Assembly (NCBI GenBank): GCA_964247705.1 | Contig: CAXTVQ010000003.1 | Location: 1-64,000, forward strand | Direction of reading: 5' to 3' | Source: LMUY01 sp964247705 | GTDB lineage: Bacteria > Pseudomonadota > Alphaproteobacteria > Acetobacterales > Acetobacteraceae | Length of the DNA stretch: 64,000 nt | Position numbers and translations under genes: made by a program | Notes under the pieces: model-generated | Told to the model about the DNA's origin: nothing | What the model saw: only the letters and a program-made list of their open reading frames with translations | Databases searched by the model: none | In this document: piece by piece, positions 7,649-15,662 of the stretch | Numbering within the stretch: the first letter of the stretch is position 1 | How the letters are laid out: each line of letters starts with the position of its first letter

Positions 7649-8427
7649 TGTCGGATTTGCTCGAAACGCATGCGGACGGCGTCGCTACACTGACGCTCAA
7701 CCGCCCGGACCGGCTGAACGCGCTGAGTGAGACCATGGTCGCCTCGCTATGCGAAGCACTGCCGCGGCTGAACCTGGATCCGAACGTCGGGGCAATCGTC
7801 CTCACCGGCGCCGGCCGGGGATTCTGCGCCGGTGGCGACGTGAAGCGGATGGCAGCCACGGAGCAGGGAGTGGAAGAGCGCCAGGAAGGTTTGCGCTGGC
7901 GGCACGAGAGCATCCGTCTGCTGCGGACGATGGGAAAGATCGTGATCGCTGCCGTCAACGGACCCGCTGCCGGAGCCGGGTTGAGCCTCGCTCTGGCCTG
8001 CGACCTGCGGCTTGCGGCGCGGTCGGCACGGTTCCGCACGGCGTTCGCGGCGGTCGGGTTCTCGGGTGATTTTGGCGGCTCGTGGTCTCTGACGCGCTTG
8101 GTCGGAACGGCCAAGGCGAGGGAGCTGTATTACCTGAACCCTCTGATCGATGCGGAAGAGGCTTTAAGGCTCGGTTTGGTCACCAGGGTCGTCGACGACG
8201 ATGCATTATCGTCGGATGCCCATTCGATGGCGGCGTCCCTGGCGCAAGGCCCCCGTGTGGCGTTCGCCTACATGAAGCGCAATCTGCACGCGGCAGAGAC
8301 CGAGCCGCTTCAGACGGTCCTGGATATGGAGGCTCTCGGTCAGGCACGCACGGGAATGACCGAAGACCACAAGGAGGCCGCCCGTGCTTTCGTTGAGAAA
8401 AGAGCGCCCATTTTCCATGGGCGGTAA
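7648..8427 (+). CDS. Enoyl-CoA hydratase/isomerase family protein
   Basis: A 259-residue crotonase-fold enzyme acting on acyl-CoA thioesters. It shows the oxyanion-hole segments GFCAGGDVKRM (about residues 71-81) and NGPAAGAGLSLALACDLR. The active-site region GFSGDFGGSW has an acidic residue where isomerase-type members such as PaaG carry Asp, so double-bond isomerisation is as likely as hydration. I placed the start at the ATG at 7648, overlapping the phosphatase stop as TGATG; a TTG three bases earlier is possible. The pairing with a tyrosine phosphatase gives no clear pathway. It is far from the paa genes at 62 kb, so I do not call it paaG. Confidence 0.88.
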   Translation: MSDLLETHADGVATLTLNRPDRLNALSETMVASLCEALPRLNLDPNVGAIVLTGAGRGFCAGGDVKRMAATEQGVEERQEGLRWRHESIRLLRTMGKIVIAAVNGPAAGAGLSLALACDLRLAARSARFRTAFAAVGFSGDFGGSWSLTRLVGTAKARELYYLNPLIDAEEALRLGLVTRVVDDDALSSDAHSMAASLAQGPRVAFAYMKRNLHAAETEPLQTVLDMEALGQARTGMTEDHKEAARAFVEKRAPIFHGR

Positions 8428-8449
8428 GGGGATGTGACCTCTTAGAGGG

Positions 8450-8758
8450 CTACGCCGACTTTCGAAGCTGCAAGCTGGCCTTGTTCAATCCAGCCAGTAA
8501 GCCCGGTTCGCGCGCGATCGACTCTGCTACCTGAACGGCCGCCGCAAGTTGAGCATCGGTCATGTTGCGTATGGCCGGCCGCCGTACGACGCGATCCCAG
8601 CGGCACCCGAGAGCGGTGTCGAGACAAACCCTCATAAAGCAATGATCATACCGGATAGGCCACCGTTGATCGGCCGCCATCGAGGGCAGCGTCTGGCGCG
8701 TGAGCATCAGCCAGCGTGAGGTCAAGGCTGCCCGGGTGTCGTGCTGGAGCAAGCGCAT
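8450..8758 (-). CDS. Small conserved protein, function unknown
   Basis: A 102-residue protein with the pattern LTRQTLPSMAADQRWPIR, DHCFMRVCLD and WDRVVRRPAIRNMTDAQL. It resembles a widespread proteobacterial family of short proteins often labelled as GCN5-related, although no acetyltransferase motif is visible here. The C-terminal half is a predicted helix ending in LLAGLNKASLQLR. The start is uncertain: the ATG at 8756-8758 has a purine-rich GAGAGAGGG right before it, but family similarity begins around residue 15. It converges on the hydratase gene with a 22-base gap. I recognise the family pattern but know no demonstrated function. Confidence 0.65.
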   Translation of the reverse strand: MRLLQHDTRAALTSRWLMLTRQTLPSMAADQRWPIRYDHCFMRVCLDTALGCRWDRVVRRPAIRNMTDAQLAAAVQVAESIAREPGLLAGLNKASLQLRKSA

Positions 8759-9085
8759 CCCTCTCTCAATGCGTGGGTTTATGATGGAGGCGGTGGCGTC
8801 TCAAACGCCTACAAACGTCTAGCGCTAATTTCTGCAAGACCGTCGACCTTTCCCATTGCGCAACGAGCCGTTCACTGTCATGTAAATTGCGTAAATTGTC
8901 TCATGAGTTGGTCGTGGTATGCGGTTGCTTGTCGGAAGACCCTCGTTCGTCGCGGACGTTAAACGGCCTTTCACGTTCACCGGAACGCGCACATCGCTCG
9001 ACGCTGAGGGGTTCTACGCACCAGGTGACCGATCCAGTGTTGCCGCCAGGGGTAGGCCCGCCGTCGACAGCACGCCGGTTGAGAA
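8759..9085. other. Intergenic region, 327 bp, no gene seen
   Basis: No convincing coding frame is present. The stretch is visibly more AT-rich than its surroundings. It holds a direct repeat GTAAATTG at 8882-8889 and 8891-8898, and a short inverted repeat (GGCGT-N5-ACGCC) near 8796-8810. It sits upstream of the sugar transferase and probably contains its promoter, though I see no convincing -35/-10 pair. Confidence 0.5.
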
Positions 9086-9955
9086 TTGAACCCCGTGATC
9101 CGGCAATGGCTGCGCGGAGACATCCGCCCGCTGTTTACGCTTGCCCGCAAGCAGTTGTTTGACGCCATCGAGACCACGTCTCTGCCAGCGGGACATGGCC
9201 AGATCGCCAGGGTGCTGTTTAGCCCGGCGGGGATCGTTGATAGCTCACCAATAGTCGAGGTCGCGACGCCGCGGGCCAGCATACCTCACCACACTGTGCT
9301 GGATGCCAAACCTCGCACTTGCCTGTCGCCCAATCCCTTGGGACACTGGCCTACAGCCAAGAAAGCGATCTTCGACAAGGTCGTCGCGGCGACGTTGCTG
9401 ATTACTGGCCTTCCACTGATGGCTGTCATCGCGGCCATAGTGAAGCTGGACTCACCCGGCCCGATCGTTTTCCGGCAGATGCGGGAAGGCTTGAACGGTA
9501 AGCTGTTCACGGTGCTGAAATTCCGAACGATGTATCACCACGGGACCCACGACGAGTCTCGGCAAGCGACGCGACGTGATCCCCGCATCACCCGGTCCGG
9601 CCACTGGCTCAGACGGTTCAGCCTGGATGAACTGCCGCAACTATGGAACGTCCTCCGCGGCGACATGTCGCTCGTCGGACCTCGCCCGCATCTACCGACC
9701 ACACGCGCGGGCGACCGGCTTTTCTCTGAGATCGTCCCGGACTACCAAGCTCGCCATCGGGTGAAGCCGGGTCTGACAGGATGGGCGCAAGTGCAAGGCT
9801 TACGTGGTGAGACACGAACCGAGCAGGACATCGTCGATCGGGTCGAGCAGGATATCTACTACATCGAACATTGGTCGCTCGCCCTTGATCTGGAGATCCT
9901 ACTGCGGACGTTCGTGCAGGAACTCCTGATGAGCCGAAGCGGCCGCGCCTATTAG
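9086..9955 (+). CDS. Polyprenyl-phosphate sugar phosphotransferase (bacterial sugar transferase domain)
   Basis: The enzyme family transfers a sugar-1-phosphate from a nucleotide sugar to undecaprenyl phosphate, the first membrane step of exopolysaccharide or O-unit assembly. The C-terminal 200 residues are typical: FDKVVAATLLITGLPLMAV (membrane-embedded helix), SPGPIVFRQMREG, VLKFRTMY, the DELPQLWNVLRGDMSLVGPRP core and KPGLTGWAQVQG. The first 90 residues lack the four transmembrane helices of the long WcaJ/GumD type, so this is a short form or has lost its N-terminus. The TTG at 9086 is the earliest start and is uncertain. No other polysaccharide gene is adjacent; the nearest are at 38-43 kb. 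Confidence 0.88.
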   Translation: MNPVIRQWLRGDIRPLFTLARKQLFDAIETTSLPAGHGQIARVLFSPAGIVDSSPIVEVATPRASIPHHTVLDAKPRTCLSPNPLGHWPTAKKAIFDKVVAATLLITGLPLMAVIAAIVKLDSPGPIVFRQMREGLNGKLFTVLKFRTMYHHGTHDESRQATRRDPRITRSGHWLRRFSLDELPQLWNVLRGDMSLVGPRPHLPTTRAGDRLFSEIVPDYQARHRVKPGLTGWAQVQGLRGETRTEQDIVDRVEQDIYYIEHWSLALDLEILLRTFVQELLMSRSGRAY

Positions 9956-10113
9956 CCGGTGGCAACTCGTCTGCATCTGCGCGTTTGACGGACTAGTCAC
10001 TCGCTGTCTTAAACATGGCCGCCGACGGTCATGGTGACAAACGGCCGTCATTGTAACGTTAAAAGAGACGCGACGACTCTCAATCCAGCGCGCAAACGGT
10101 CGTTAGCACTCGT

Positions 10114-10141
10114 GTGAGTTTGACGATCATGCAATACTCAC
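10114..10141. promoter_or_regulatory. Inverted repeat upstream of the SDR gene
   Basis: GTGAGT (10114-10119) and ACTCAC (10136-10141) are perfect six-base arms separated by 16 bases, just before the start region of the short-chain dehydrogenase. This is a candidate operator but weak, since arms this short are expected now and then by chance. Confidence 0.3.
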
Positions 10142-10168
10142 GTGTCTTATTTTCGGGCTAAATCTCAC

Positions 10169-11008
10169 ATGTCGGTCAGCGTTGTTACTGGAGCGACGGG
10201 GGGGATTGGCCGGTGGATTGCGTTGGGCTTGGCTCGGGCGGGACATTCCGTTGTACTTGTCGGCCGGGATCGGGAGCGTGGCGAGGCGGCTATGAGCTGG
10301 ATACGGGCCCGCACTGTGGACCCGGATCTAGACCTGATGATTGCAGACCTGTCGTCGCTTGCAGCGACACGGCTCGCCGCCATGATGATCGACGCCCGTT
10401 ATCCGGTGATCGATGTCCTGGTGAACAATGCTGGCGTCTTCAACACGAGCCGTTCGTTGACAAGCGAAGGGATCGACCGGGTGCTGGCGATCAATCATCT
10501 CTCGCCGTTCGTGCTGACCCGGGCCTTGATCCCGGCCTTGAGGTCGGCAGCGGATTTGAGAGGCGCCGCTCGAATCGTCAATATCGGTTCGTCGACATCG
10601 GATCGCGCAAAAATCGGTGCAGCAGACCTAGATGGCCAACGCCGCTGGTCGATGGTCGGGGCTTACAGCCGCTCCAAGCTTGCGATGATGATGACAACCT
10701 TCGGCTGGGCGCGACGGCTCGAGGGCACCGGCGTTGTCGCCAACATCGTCCATCCAGGGACCGTCGCATCGAAACTCGTGCGCTCACGCGGTGTCATTGG
10801 ACTGGCTTGGCATATCATGGCGCCGTTCATCTCAACCGAGGAGCAAGGCGCTGACAGTCCCTTGCACGTGGCGCTTGCGCCCGAGTTCACGACGATCACG
10901 GGCAAATATGTCAAAGGACGCCGGATCGTCCGTCCCAACCGCCTCGCGCTGAACGAAGACCTGGTCGAGCAAGTCTGGACGGCTACGGAGACGCTGGCCG
11001 GCGGATGA
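10169..11008 (+). CDS. Short-chain dehydrogenase/reductase (retinol-dehydrogenase-like)
   Basis: An NAD(P)-dependent SDR of 279 residues. The cofactor motif TGATGGIG lies at the N-terminus, NNAG near residue 90 and the catalytic pair YSRSK near 165-169. The VLAINHLSPFVLTRALIPAL and NIVHPGTVASKL segments resemble the retinol dehydrogenase/WWOX-like SDR group. The substrate is unknown. A GTG at 10142 is in frame, but the ATG at 10169 places the Rossmann motif where the family expects it. Its 3' end overlaps the converging SDR gene by 26 bases. Confidence 0.85.
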   Translation: MSVSVVTGATGGIGRWIALGLARAGHSVVLVGRDRERGEAAMSWIRARTVDPDLDLMIADLSSLAATRLAAMMIDARYPVIDVLVNNAGVFNTSRSLTSEGIDRVLAINHLSPFVLTRALIPALRSAADLRGAARIVNIGSSTSDRAKIGAADLDGQRRWSMVGAYSRSKLAMMMTTFGWARRLEGTGVVANIVHPGTVASKLVRSRGVIGLAWHIMAPFISTEEQGADSPLHVALAPEFTTITGKYVKGRRIVRPNRLALNEDLVEQVWTATETLAGG

Positions 11009-12035
11009 CCCGTATCGCCGCGAGAGCGGTCGTGACCCCGACCGTGGCCGTGTGCGAGCACCGACGCAGCCAAACCTGGATACTGAACCTGCGCGCCTCT
11101 CGCCCAAAGGGACCGCGGACGGGGGACGCGTCGGAGGAGGGTTCGAACAGGGTCGGCTGCAGGACCCGTGCCGCCTCAGGGTCACGCGTAAGCTGACCAT
11201 CGAAGCCGAGCCGCGGCATCAGAAAGGCGATCAGGTTCGGGAACACACGCTGCACGAGCGAGAAGACGGCGACCGTCCCACTCACGATCACTTCGGCCTG
11301 GCCGGTCATGGCGGCGATGTAGATGGCCTCGCAAACGATCTCCGGTTGATACACGGGTGGCGCTGGCCGGGCAGGCCAGCCCATGTGGGACGGGGCGTGC
11401 GAGAAGAACGGCGTGTTGACGGCTGGGGGGAACACGGTGCTCACGCGGATGGCGCTGCGCTCCATCGTCAGTTCGGCCTGCAACGCTTGGGCAAACCCGC
11501 GCACGGCCGCTTTTGCACCCGCATAGGACGTCATCAGCGGCAGGCCGTGGAAAGCCATCGCCGAACAGACGTTGACGATTGTCCCCTGGCCGGTCTGCCG
11601 CATCAGGTCCAATGCGACCCGGCAGCCATTCACGGTTCCACCGTAGGTGACGGCCGTGACCTGATCGAACTCGGCCTCGGGCACGACGATGAAGCGCCCA
11701 TAAACGCCGTTGCCAGCGCAATTGATCCAGATGCTGGGCGTGCCAAGCTCGGCCACGAGACGCTCGGCCGCCAAGCGAAGCGCCTCGCTATCGGCCACGT
11801 CCGCAACCGCCGTGCCGCAGGGCATCCCAGCGCACCTGACATCGGCCGCAGCCGCTTGCAGTCCAGGCGCACCGCGCGCAATCAGCCCGACACGCCAACC
11901 CCGCTTGGCGAACACGATCGCGGTGCCCCGGCCGATGCCCGACGACCCTCCCGCTATGAAAACCGTCCGTATCTGGTGGGTCAGGACAACGGATCCTGAG
12001 CAGTAGGTAGACGGGTCTTCATGGGCCGGCACCAT
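10983..12035 (-). CDS. Short-chain dehydrogenase/reductase with C-terminal extension
   Basis: A 350-residue SDR. The N-terminus carries IAGGSSGIGRG (NADP-type glycine motif), then NCAGNGVYGRF, the catalytic Ser region NVCSAMAFHG and the YAGAK active-site motif. The C-terminal 100 residues exceed the classical SDR length; this longer type resembles membrane-associated sphingolipid/3-ketoreductase-like SDRs (FSLVQRVFPNLIAFLMPRLG). The start is uncertain. The ATG at 12035 leaves about 17 residues before the Rossmann strand; longer frames run into the divergent transporter's leader. The substrate is unknown. Confidence 0.8.
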   Translation of the reverse strand: MVPAHEDPSTYCSGSVVLTHQIRTVFIAGGSSGIGRGTAIVFAKRGWRVGLIARGAPGLQAAAADVRCAGMPCGTAVADVADSEALRLAAERLVAELGTPSIWINCAGNGVYGRFIVVPEAEFDQVTAVTYGGTVNGCRVALDLMRQTGQGTIVNVCSAMAFHGLPLMTSYAGAKAAVRGFAQALQAELTMERSAIRVSTVFPPAVNTPFFSHAPSHMGWPARPAPPVYQPEIVCEAIYIAAMTGQAEVIVSGTVAVFSLVQRVFPNLIAFLMPRLGFDGQLTRDPEAARVLQPTLFEPSSDASPVRGPFGREARRFSIQVWLRRCSHTATVGVTTALAAIRVIRRPASP

Positions 12036-12085
12036 GCCGCCACTCGGTTTCCCACTCAAGTCACATGGCGCGAGCTTTGCACTTT

Positions 12086-12107
12086 GCAGATCGGCGCAGA
12101 TCGGCGC
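12086..12107. repeat. Tandem 10-bp repeat in a divergent promoter region
   Basis: GCAGATCGGC occurs twice back to back (12086-12095 and 12096-12105), followed by GC. It lies in the 95-base gap between the divergent SDR and nucleoside transporter genes. It could be a regulatory site or a simple slippage product. Confidence 0.45.
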
Positions 12108-12130
12108 GGGTTGGCAAAAGAACGGACAAC

Positions 12131-13363
12131 ATGGCACTGCGCGGACTGGCTGGATGGCTTGGGCTGCTCGTCCTGGCGTGGGTGTTGAGCGAGGACCGCC
12201 GCACCGTCCCGTGGCGGGTCGTTGCCGGCGGTGTGGTCGCGCAACTGGCGCTCGCGTCTGCGCTGATCGGCATCCCTGCGACCCGTCTTGTAATTTCGGC
12301 GTTGAACGGTGCTGTTTTAGCCCTGCAAACGGCCACGGATGACGGGACGGCGTTCTTATTCGGCTATCTCGGCGGTGGTCCCCTGCCCTTCACGGAAATC
12401 CATCCAGGCTCCAGCCTCATCATCGCCTTCAAAATCCTGCCCTTGGTCTTGGTCGTGAGCGCCCTCAGCGCGCTGCTGTTCCATCTCGGCATCCTGCAGA
12501 GGGTCACGGGCGCGTTCGCCCTGGTGCTCCGCCGGCTCACCGGGATCGACGGTCCGGTCGCGCTTGCCGCGGCCGCGCACATCTTCGTCGGCAACGTCGA
12601 AGCGCCGCTGCTGATCCGGCCATACCTCACCGGATTGCAGCGTGGTGAGATGTTCGCCGTCATGAGCTGCGGCATGGCAGGGATCGCCGGCACGGTCATG
12701 GTGATCTACGCGGCGATCCTGCGCCCCGTGATCCCGGAGGCGCTCGGCACCATCATCACGGCATCCGTCATCAGCACGCCGGCGGCTCTGGCCATCGCCG
12801 CCCTGATGGTCCCGTTCACCACAGCCAAGGCTACGGCGCCCGCCCAGTCCGAGGCACGACGCTCGGTCAGTATGCTGGACGCGCTGGTACGTGGCACGGC
12901 GGATGGCGTCGGGCCGCTCGTCGGGATCACGACCACGTTGATCGTTGCCCTGGCGCTCGTCAGCCTGATCAACATGGCGCTCGGATGGCTGCCGGGCGCG
13001 CCGTCGCTGGAGGGGTTGTTTGCGGTGCCGTTTCGCCCGTTGCTGTGGCTGATGGGCGTGCCCTGGGCGGAAACGGGCGCCGCCGGTGTGTTGATGGGCA
13101 CCAAGACGGTGCTGAACGAGTTCGTCTCCTACCTTCGGCTGGCAGCGTTGCCGCCGGATGCGCTCAGCGACCGGTCGCGTCTGATCCTGACATACGCCAT
13201 GTGCGGTTTCGCGAACTTCGGCAGTGTCGGCATCATGGTCGGCGGGATCGGCGCCATGGTGCCCGACCGGCGAGCCGAGATCGCCAGCCTCGGCCTGCGG
13301 TCCATCGTCAGTGGGACGATGGCAACCTGTATGTCCGGCGCATTGGCGGGCGTGTTGGCCTGA
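12131..13363 (+). CDS. Concentrative nucleoside transporter (NupC/CNT family)
   Basis: A 410-residue inner-membrane protein of the CNT family, which imports nucleosides with protons or sodium. It has about ten hydrophobic segments. Signature stretches are FLFGYLGGGP near residue 75, VGNVEAPLLIRPYL near 155-168 (nucleoside-binding hairpin), SCGMAGIAGTVMVIY, and NEFVSYLRLAAL plus YAMCGFANFGSVGI in the C-terminal repeat. The ATG at 12131 removes an implausible charged leader. It is the first gene of a group including RidA, SDR, flavin monooxygenase and amidohydrolase, which suggests a nucleoside or base as the imported compound; that link is inference. Confidence 0.92.
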   Translation: MALRGLAGWLGLLVLAWVLSEDRRTVPWRVVAGGVVAQLALASALIGIPATRLVISALNGAVLALQTATDDGTAFLFGYLGGGPLPFTEIHPGSSLIIAFKILPLVLVVSALSALLFHLGILQRVTGAFALVLRRLTGIDGPVALAAAAHIFVGNVEAPLLIRPYLTGLQRGEMFAVMSCGMAGIAGTVMVIYAAILRPVIPEALGTIITASVISTPAALAIAALMVPFTTAKATAPAQSEARRSVSMLDALVRGTADGVGPLVGITTTLIVALALVSLINMALGWLPGAPSLEGLFAVPFRPLLWLMGVPWAETGAAGVLMGTKTVLNEFVSYLRLAALPPDALSDRSRLILTYAMCGFANFGSVGIMVGGIGAMVPDRRAEIASLGLRSIVSGTMATCMSGALAGVLA

Positions 13364-13372
13364 GACCGGCAC

Positions 13373-13765
13373 TTAGCCAGACTGCAGCACCGCCGTCGCT
13401 TCAATCTCGACCAGGGCCTTGGCTTCGACCAGCCGTGTCACCCCCACAGCCGACATCGCCGGGTAGTGCTTGCCGATAACGGCGCGGTAGGCCTGGCCGA
13501 TGCCACGCAGATTGGCCTGGTAGTCGTCCAGGTCGCAGATATACCAAGTCATTCGGACAATGTCGGCCGGCGTTGCTCCTGCGACCGCCAGGACCTCGGC
13601 AATGTTCCGCAACGCTTGCTCCACTTGGGCGACGAGCCCGTCGGCGAACCGGCCCTGGCTGTCCCACCCGACCTGTCCGCCCACGAAAACCGTCTCACCC
13701 TGTGCGGCGACGCCGTTGGCGTAACCGGACGGTGGCGGCCAGCCAGGTGGCTGCAGCACCCTCAC
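13373..13765 (-). CDS. RidA family protein (YjgF/RutC-like)
   Basis: A 130-residue RidA/YER057c/UK114 protein. Family members hydrolyse reactive enamine/imine intermediates and act as trimers; RutC in pyrimidine degradation is a relative. Recognisable parts are VFVGGQVGWDSQGRF, QVEQALRNIAEVLAVAG, the TWYICDLDDY strand and VTRLVEAKALVEIEATAV at the C-terminus. Whether the usual catalytic Arg is present cannot be settled here. Translation starts at GTG (13763-13765), overlapping the stop of the upstream SDR gene as GTGA, so the two are coupled. It is 10 bases from the converging transporter gene. Confidence 0.9.
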   Translation of the reverse strand: MRVLQPPGWPPPSGYANGVAAQGETVFVGGQVGWDSQGRFADGLVAQVEQALRNIAEVLAVAGATPADIVRMTWYICDLDDYQANLRGIGQAYRAVIGKHYPAMSAVGVTRLVEAKALVEIEATAVLQSG

Positions 13766-14490
13766 GTGACTTCTCCCCCAGCGACCGCAATGGCTTGCCC
13801 GGTCATGGGCGAGGCTTGCTCACCGCACAGGAAGGCGACGACGTTGGCCACCTCGGCAGGCTGCACCAGCCGGCCCTGCGGGTTCGTGCGTTCCAGGATC
13901 GCCCTGGCGTCGCCGGCCGTTTTCCCCGTCTTCGCGGTGATCACGTCCAGAGCCCGGTCGACCAACGCCGTTTCCGTGAAGCCCGGACACACCGCGTTCA
14001 CGGTCACGCCCGTGCGGGCGAGTTCGGCGGCGAGAGCCCGCGTCAGGCCGATCAGACCGTGCTTGGCGGCACCATACGCCGCCGTGTAGGCATAGCCCTT
14101 CAACCCGGCGGTGCTCGAGATCGAGACCACCCGCCCCCAGCCCCGCTCGATCATGCCTGGCAGCAGGCACTGGATGGTATCGAAACAGCTTGTCAGGTTC
14201 AGGCCGAGCATACCGTCCCAGTCGGCACGGGTGTGACGCACGAATGGCGCTGAAAAGGCTGCGCCGGCGTTGTTCACCAGGATGTCGAACGGGCCCAGTC
14301 GCTCGATGGCAGTGCGCACAGCGTGACTGTCGGTCACGTCGGCAACGGCGTATGCAAATCCCGTTTCGCGCAATGCGTCGCCATCCCGGCCCAGCACGGC
14401 CACGTCCGCACCGTCCGCGGCAAGCCGGTCGGCAATGGCGCGGCCGATACCCTTGGCCCCACCGGTGACCAGCGCCCTGCGCCGTTGCAT
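13762..14490 (-). CDS. Short-chain dehydrogenase/reductase (FabG-like), coupled to RidA
   Basis: A 242-residue classical SDR. TGGAKGIGRAIADRL lies at residues 8-22, NNAGAAFSAPF mid-protein, SISSTAGLKGYAYTAAYGAAKHG holds the catalytic Ser-Tyr-Lys, and the end is MTGQAIAVAGGEVT. It may be a 3-hydroxyacyl or hydroxyacid dehydrogenase. In the context of RidA and a RutA-like monooxygenase, a role in reducing a semialdehyde is plausible, but this is inference only. The ATG at 14488-14490 gives the standard N-terminus. It is divergent from the monooxygenase with 80 bases between them. Confidence 0.87.
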   Translation of the reverse strand: MQRRRALVTGGAKGIGRAIADRLAADGADVAVLGRDGDALRETGFAYAVADVTDSHAVRTAIERLGPFDILVNNAGAAFSAPFVRHTRADWDGMLGLNLTSCFDTIQCLLPGMIERGWGRVVSISSTAGLKGYAYTAAYGAAKHGLIGLTRALAAELARTGVTVNAVCPGFTETALVDRALDVITAKTGKTAGDARAILERTNPQGRLVQPAEVANVVAFLCGEQASPMTGQAIAVAGGEVT

Positions 14491-14503
14491 CGCCCGTCCT
14501 CTT

Positions 14504-14536
14504 GTCGGAGCATGATCCTGCCGGGCCATCTCCGAC
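14504..14536. promoter_or_regulatory. Inverted repeat between divergent SDR and monooxygenase genes
   Basis: GTCGGAG (14504-14510) and CTCCGAC (14530-14536) are perfect seven-base arms, 19 bases apart, inside the 80-base shared promoter region. The placement suits an operator controlling both transcripts, though no regulator gene is adjacent. Confidence 0.4.
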
Positions 14537-14570
14537 CCGTCAATCGTTGCGCTTTCTGGAAGGCGGCGGG

Positions 14571-15662
14571 ATGACCCACCCGATGTTCGGCCCAAACCGC
14601 TTCAAGTTGGGGCTTTTCTCGCTGAACGCCGATGGTGGACTGACCCTGACGCGGGTGGCCGAACGGTGGCCGGCAACCTGGAAGGGCATTGCCGAGGTCG
14701 CACGATTGGCTGACCGCGCCGGGTTGGAGTTCATCCTGCCGATCGCCCGCTGGAAGGGGTTCGGCGGCGACATGAACAGCCGCGAGTGGAGTTTCGAGAC
14801 GCTGACCTTTGCGGCGGCACTGGCGGGGATGACGCGGCGGATCGCCTTGTTCTCGACGGTGCACGTCCCGATGGTGCATCCGGTGTTCGCCGCGAAAGCC
14901 TTGGCCACGATCGATCAGGCGAGTTCCGGGCGCGCTGGGCTGAATATCGTTTGCGGCTGGAATCCCGAGGAGTTCGCGCTGTTCGGCCTGCCGATGATCG
15001 AGGACCGTTACGAGCAGGGGCGCGAATGGGCGCAGATCATACAGCGCCTTTACACAGCGACAGAACCATTCGATTTTGCCGGAAAGTTTTACAATTTGCG
15101 CGGTGTATCGGGCAAACCGGCACCGCTGCAGCAGCCCGGTCCCGTGACGTTGAATGCGGCATTCTCGCCACCGGGGCGGGCCTTTGCAGCCGAGGCAGCC
15201 GACTTCCTGCTCACCACCTTCACCGACATCGAGGCCGGACGGCCGCATCTCGCGGACATGCAGGCGCGCGCCGCGGCCAACCGGCGCACGATCGGCGTGG
15301 TGGCAACGTGTCACGTCGTATGCCGGCCAAGCCAGGCGGAGGCGGATGACTATTACCGGCACTACGCGGTGACGATGGCGGACACGGCCAGCCTCGACAT
15401 CTACACGGCGGCAAAGGCGGCCAATTCCAACTCGCATGACCCGGCGGCGTACCACCAGTACCAGACGCGGTTTGCCGCAGGCGCCGGCACTTACCCGCTG
15501 GTCGGGACGCCGCGGTTCATCGCCGACGAGATGATCCGCATGGCCGACGCCGGTTTCGCCGGCACGACGGTCTCGTTCGTCAATTTCGCCGACGAATTGC
15601 CCTACTTCCTGGCCAGCGTGCTTCCCTTGCTCGAGCAGGCGGGGCTTCGCAGCGCCACCTAG
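14571..15662 (+). CDS. LLM-class flavin-dependent monooxygenase, RutA-like
   Basis: A 363-residue bacterial-luciferase-like flavin monooxygenase. The start ATG (14571) has a strong ribosome site (GGAAGG). It shares with RutA, the uracil-ring-opening enzyme, the pattern LPIARWKGFGG, a RIALFSTVHVP strand, ATIDQASSGRAGLNIVCGW with the conserved Asn, and ERYEQ-type helix residues (EDRYEQGREWAQII). The RutA/DszA/SsuD group uses FMNH2 supplied by a separate reductase, which is not in this window. The 3' end overlaps the converging amidohydrolase gene by 4 bases. An opening step on a heterocycle, or cleavage of a C-S or C-N bond, is plausible. The substrate is not determined; the RutA comparison is from memory of the family. 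Confidence 0.85.
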   Translation: MTHPMFGPNRFKLGLFSLNADGGLTLTRVAERWPATWKGIAEVARLADRAGLEFILPIARWKGFGGDMNSREWSFETLTFAAALAGMTRRIALFSTVHVPMVHPVFAAKALATIDQASSGRAGLNIVCGWNPEEFALFGLPMIEDRYEQGREWAQIIQRLYTATEPFDFAGKFYNLRGVSGKPAPLQQPGPVTLNAAFSPPGRAFAAEAADFLLTTFTDIEAGRPHLADMQARAAANRRTIGVVATCHVVCRPSQAEADDYYRHYAVTMADTASLDIYTAAKAANSNSHDPAAYHQYQTRFAAGAGTYPLVGTPRFIADEMIRMADAGFAGTTVSFVNFADELPYFLASVLPLLEQAGLRSAT

